This document shows, in pieces, positions 61,278 to 64,000 of a stretch of DNA of 64,000 bases. The notes under the pieces are model-generated. The model saw only the letters and a program-made list of their open reading frames with translations. It was not told where the DNA came from and did not search any database. Both the position numbers and the translations under genes were made by a program. Position 1 is the first letter of the stretch. Every line of letters starts with the position of its first letter. The DNA is from Firmicutes bacterium OM04-13BH. GTDB lineage: Bacteria; Bacillota; Clostridia; Lachnospirales; Lachnospiraceae. Location: assembly GCA_003481745.1 (NCBI GenBank), contig QULP01000001.1, forward strand, positions 186,001-250,000. The letters are read 5' to 3'.

Positions 61278-63457
61278 AGTCTTCCCTCCTCGCTGATGCT
61301 GGAGGCAACTCCGTTTTGTTTTAACTTATTTTGTACAAAACTACAGCCTTTCAAATCGGTATTTGTTAATAACAAGTACAACTTTCCATCCGAAAGATTT
61401 CCAATATAATCAGATTCTCGAAGCATCGAAGTAAATTTATCCACAGTTTCTTTTTCATTTTCGCCCTCCACTTCAATCTGAAGCAGTACATATTCTGTCA
61501 GTTTTTCTTTACTTGCCTTTCGATATGCTCCTACTAATTCCTCAAAAGCTGAAGCTTTCAAGATCTGACTTTCGCTATGATAACGTTCTTCTGACAACGC
61601 TTCCAGATAACGGTCCGCTCTTCTGACAGAAGTTTGAATCAGCTTTCCGATTACAATCAGCCTGTTTGCTTCATTGATGGTCATTCGTTCAAAAGGAAGA
61701 CTCCATAACATAATCAGAATCTCCATCTGTTCTTCTGATTCCACATTATATGCCATCATTGGATACTCCTTTTCCATGGAACGGTTAATGTAAACCCTGT
61801 TCTCATTACATGCCTCGTCCAGAGATTTCTTATCCGGCAAATAGACGGTATTTCCCATAGAAGCTGCTTTTGCAGAACTATAAGCAAAGAGCCTCGCATA
61901 CTTTTCTTTGTTAACACGATAAATTGCAACATCCGGACAATCCATCAGCTTCTGAATCATATTTAACGCACAAAAGAAAATTTCAACCGACTGTTTCTGT
62001 TCCAGCTGTTCTGTTGCATCATATACCGTACCCAGACTGTTATCATAATTAATCACCTGGTCAATTAATCCCTCTTTTACCCTGAGATTACTGTCATTAA
62101 TGTCACCGATATCCGTAACCTGTTCCGATAAAAAACCAACTTCCCATTCTTTTTCTTCTTTTAAAAACAGCAGGCTGTCTTTCATATATCCAACGACTAA
62201 ACCGACAATAAAAATTTCCGCAATCCATACATAAGTATTATAATCCGTTACAACCGCAAGTCCGGAGCGGGTATACATCTGCCGAAACAGATAACCTGCA
62301 GTTGCCAAAATTCCGGAAAAGGTTGCCTGACGCTGTCCGTATATAACCGCAAATAACAATACATATAACAAATAAAAATCAATCTTCGAAAAATACTGAC
62401 TGTCCGTTGCACGATTATTTAACATAAAAAACGGAATAAATAAGATTAGATTTTCAAGATACGGAACCAATGCTCCCAGTGTACTTGTCATGGCATAATA
62501 CAATTTATGCCAGATATCCATTCCGGGATGGTCTGCATCTAAGAATTTATTACTGTGCTGTTTCATATACTGAAGCGTTTTTTCTATTGTCTCTTCCGGT
62601 CTGCACCAGACCTTAAATCCAAACTCAGCCTTAAAACGTTCATTGGATAAAATAATCTGATGCTGCTCTCCCACGATATTATCAATCTGTTCTATCTTCT
62701 TTCCAAGCACTTCCCCGACTTTTTTTACAATATCATGTTCTGAGTATGCCTCCGATGAAGAAATATGATACAGCGCTTCCTGATGTTCTTCACATGCCAC
62801 AACTTTATAAATACTCTCTACTGCATCTCCTATATAAGTCAGCGCATAGGCATAATTTCTTTGATAAGAAACAGAACCATCTCGAAACGCATCCAGACAT
62901 TTTCTTCCACAGATACTGCTTAATGCCTCTTTCGTACTACAGCAAACGTCATGCAGCCAGTCCAGTCGCAAAATTACAACATCCATTGACAGTTCTTCCT
63001 GATAAAAACGACAGCTTTCTTCTCCCTGATAGAGCATACGCGGTCGAACGCCTCTCGGTCTTGGCTTATCCTGTTCGGAAACGGCACTTGGATATTTCCC
63101 TCCATAAACTTCTACGGAAGAAAGATAAATCAATCTGCCTTTTTTTAAGGCAGACCACGAAAGCAAAAGATTCTGAAGTCCTGCCGAATACGCTACAGCT
63201 TCTCTTCTAAAATCCCTTCCTGGATAATTTGAGTCATAAGCTCCCATCAAAATTGTCACATCTGGATTTACACTGCGAAACACCTCTTCTACGGATGCTT
63301 TGTCATAAGAAAAATCATAACGCTCAAATACATGTTCATAATGATTCTGCGGGTCTCGGCTTCCCGATAAAACAAAAATCCGATGTCCCTCTTTATGTAA
63401 TTTTAAAGAAAGTTTTTTCATCAGTGGTGAAGCTCCACCAACAAGCATAATATCCAT
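61274..63457 (-). CDS. pelD: PelD-like c-di-GMP receptor with N-terminal SDR domain
   Basis: This 727-residue protein has an SDR/epimerase-like domain at residues 1-300 (VGGASPLMKK, YLSSVEVYGGKYP), with degenerate glycine loop and no YxxxK (YQGEE instead). About four membrane helices (335-440) and a GAF-like domain (about 470-590) follow. The C-terminal domain is a degenerate GGDEF. In it, GGDEF is replaced by SDGKL, but the I-site RxxD is kept as Arg680-Glu-Ser-Asp683 (codons 61409-61420). In PelD the RxxD binds c-di-GMP and switches on Pel synthesis. It overlaps the PelE-like gene by 4 bases. Confidence 0.8.
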   Translation of the reverse strand: MDIMLVGGASPLMKKLSLKLHKEGHRIFVLSGSRDPQNHYEHVFERYDFSYDKASVEEVFRSVNPDVTILMGAYDSNYPGRDFRREAVAYSAGLQNLLLSWSALKKGRLIYLSSVEVYGGKYPSAVSEQDKPRPRGVRPRMLYQGEESCRFYQEELSMDVVILRLDWLHDVCCSTKEALSSICGRKCLDAFRDGSVSYQRNYAYALTYIGDAVESIYKVVACEEHQEALYHISSSEAYSEHDIVKKVGEVLGKKIEQIDNIVGEQHQIILSNERFKAEFGFKVWCRPEETIEKTLQYMKQHSNKFLDADHPGMDIWHKLYYAMTSTLGALVPYLENLILFIPFFMLNNRATDSQYFSKIDFYLLYVLLFAVIYGQRQATFSGILATAGYLFRQMYTRSGLAVVTDYNTYVWIAEIFIVGLVVGYMKDSLLFLKEEKEWEVGFLSEQVTDIGDINDSNLRVKEGLIDQVINYDNSLGTVYDATEQLEQKQSVEIFFCALNMIQKLMDCPDVAIYRVNKEKYARLFAYSSAKAASMGNTVYLPDKKSLDEACNENRVYINRSMEKEYPMMAYNVESEEQMEILIMLWSLPFERMTINEANRLIVIGKLIQTSVRRADRYLEALSEERYHSESQILKASAFEELVGAYRKASKEKLTEYVLLQIEVEGENEKETVDKFTSMLRESDYIGNLSDGKLYLLLTNTDLKGCSFVQNKLKQNGVASSISEEGRL

Positions 63458-63512
63458 TCTTTACTCCATTTTCTTTTGTTTTTTTATTTTTACCCCTTTA
63501 TCTGTGAATTTT

Positions 63513-64000
63513 TTAATTATATCTATAATCAATTGCAAAATTATACAGGCGATAGACATTCTGTTCTATATAGTAACAGACAAAATTTTCATCCTCAAAA
63601 TAAACCTTGAATTCATTTGGATAGAGTTTCTGAAATTCCTGTGCCCAGTAGTACATTCTCGACATCGTAACGGAACGATTTTTACCCCTATAAGCATTCA
63701 TTCCTGTACTTTCTGGAAGTGCTTTCTGAGCCTGTTTTTCTGAGATTTCCGGAATTTTTCCTTCATACTCATCTGCATAATTTAATGGTTTTTTCTCTAT
63801 ATAAAAATAAACCCTTTCTGTAGGTATCAGAATTTCCTTTGTCTGATTCCAGTGTTCCATCTGTTCCAAAAAAGTAATGGTTTCCTTATGACGTCCATAA
63901 AGTTCTATCATTTGCAATTCATCATTTTCTGAAACAATGGTCCAAGTATCATTTTTCCCTTTATTATCTTTTAAAATATTCGTGGTACAAAGAATCGCTT
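63513..64000 (-). CDS. C-terminal part of an unknown protein (continues beyond window)
   Basis: The reading frame is open from the window end through 63513 without a start that I can trust. It begins AILCTTNILKDNKG and contains MIELYGRHKETITFLEQMEHWN and VYFYIEKKPLNYADEYEG, and ends in an aromatic region (VCYYIEQNVYRLYNFAIDYRY). No hydrophobic helix is seen in this part. It is upstream of the SDR-PelD gene and probably part of the same transcript. I do not recognise the family. A C-terminal soluble tail of a membrane protein is one possibility. Confidence 0.6.
   Translation of the reverse strand, partial: AILCTTNILKDNKGKNDTWTIVSENDELQMIELYGRHKETITFLEQMEHWNQTKEILIPTERVYFYIEKKPLNYADEYEGKIPEISEKQAQKALPESTGMNAYRGKNRSVTMSRMYYWAQEFQKLYPNEFKVYFEDENFVCYYIEQNVYRLYNFAIDYRYN

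Noticed and set aside
1..64000. tRNA, rRNA, CRISPR, transposase or phage genes
   Set aside because: I looked for cloverleaf-like sequences, spaced repeats and integrase or transposase motifs in the gaps and ORFs and found none. Short RNA genes could still have escaped a reading by eye.

Overview
The window looks like a chromosome segment of a gut-type, spore-forming, low-GC Firmicutes acetogen, most like Lachnospiraceae (Blautia and relatives). The reasons are a complete carbonyl branch of the Wood-Ljungdahl pathway, spoIVA, clostridial housekeeping gene order, strong AGGAGG ribosome sites and near-consensus sigma-A promoters with 17-bp spacers. Genus is inferred from gene content only. Almost all genes are on the minus strand.

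Region 1 (1-3.5 kb) is the end of an anaerobic cobalamin operon (cbiD-cbiL-cbiF-cbiG, cut by the window edge). It has a sigma-A promoter, a cobalamin riboswitch and an intrinsic terminator. A 163-bp structured repeat lies between the terminator and cbiD. spoIVA follows. Region 2 (5.0-19.7 kb) is one operon of about 14.5 kb: a His-rich CooJ-like protein, cooT, a broken metF, a cooC-like ATPase, acsA/cooS, a second cooC-like ATPase, acsB, acsD, acsC, acsE, acsV, a DUF3786 gene, fchA and folD. It begins at a clean promoter (19671-19699) and ends at a terminator (5026-5065). It supplies CO dehydrogenase/acetyl-CoA synthase, its corrinoid methyl carrier, the reactivase, nickel maturation proteins and two methyl-branch folate enzymes. 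The adjacent cbi genes make the corrinoid that AcsCD needs.

Region 3 (19.7-28.3 kb) holds sbcCD, an aldo/keto reductase and a MacAB-type efflux operon. Region 4 (28.4-39.8 kb) is conserved housekeeping: gpsA, plsY, der, a DUF512 radical-SAM gene, a divergent prs-like gene, a 3D-domain wall protein, pgeF, yraN, rnhB, rbgA, lepB and rplS. A second, inverted copy of the 163-bp repeat lies just upstream of the rplS promoter.

Region 5 (40-48.8 kb) is a cell-surface module: an SPKTG sortase substrate, an LCP ligase, a class B sortase, Wzz/CpsD/CpsB-type regulators and an acidic Ig-like membrane protein. A SEC-C protein, a small unknown protein and a DUF4832-like surface protein follow. Region 6 (48.8-64 kb) is an exopolysaccharide locus of Pel type, with PelG, PelF, a DUF2194-like protein, a PelE-like protein and a PelD fused to an N-terminal SDR domain. 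It also holds extra glycosyltransferases, a flippase and a decayed pyruvyl transferase. Two genes in the window (metF and the pyruvyl transferase) carry internal deletions with frameshifts. No tRNA, rRNA, CRISPR array, transposase or phage gene was seen.
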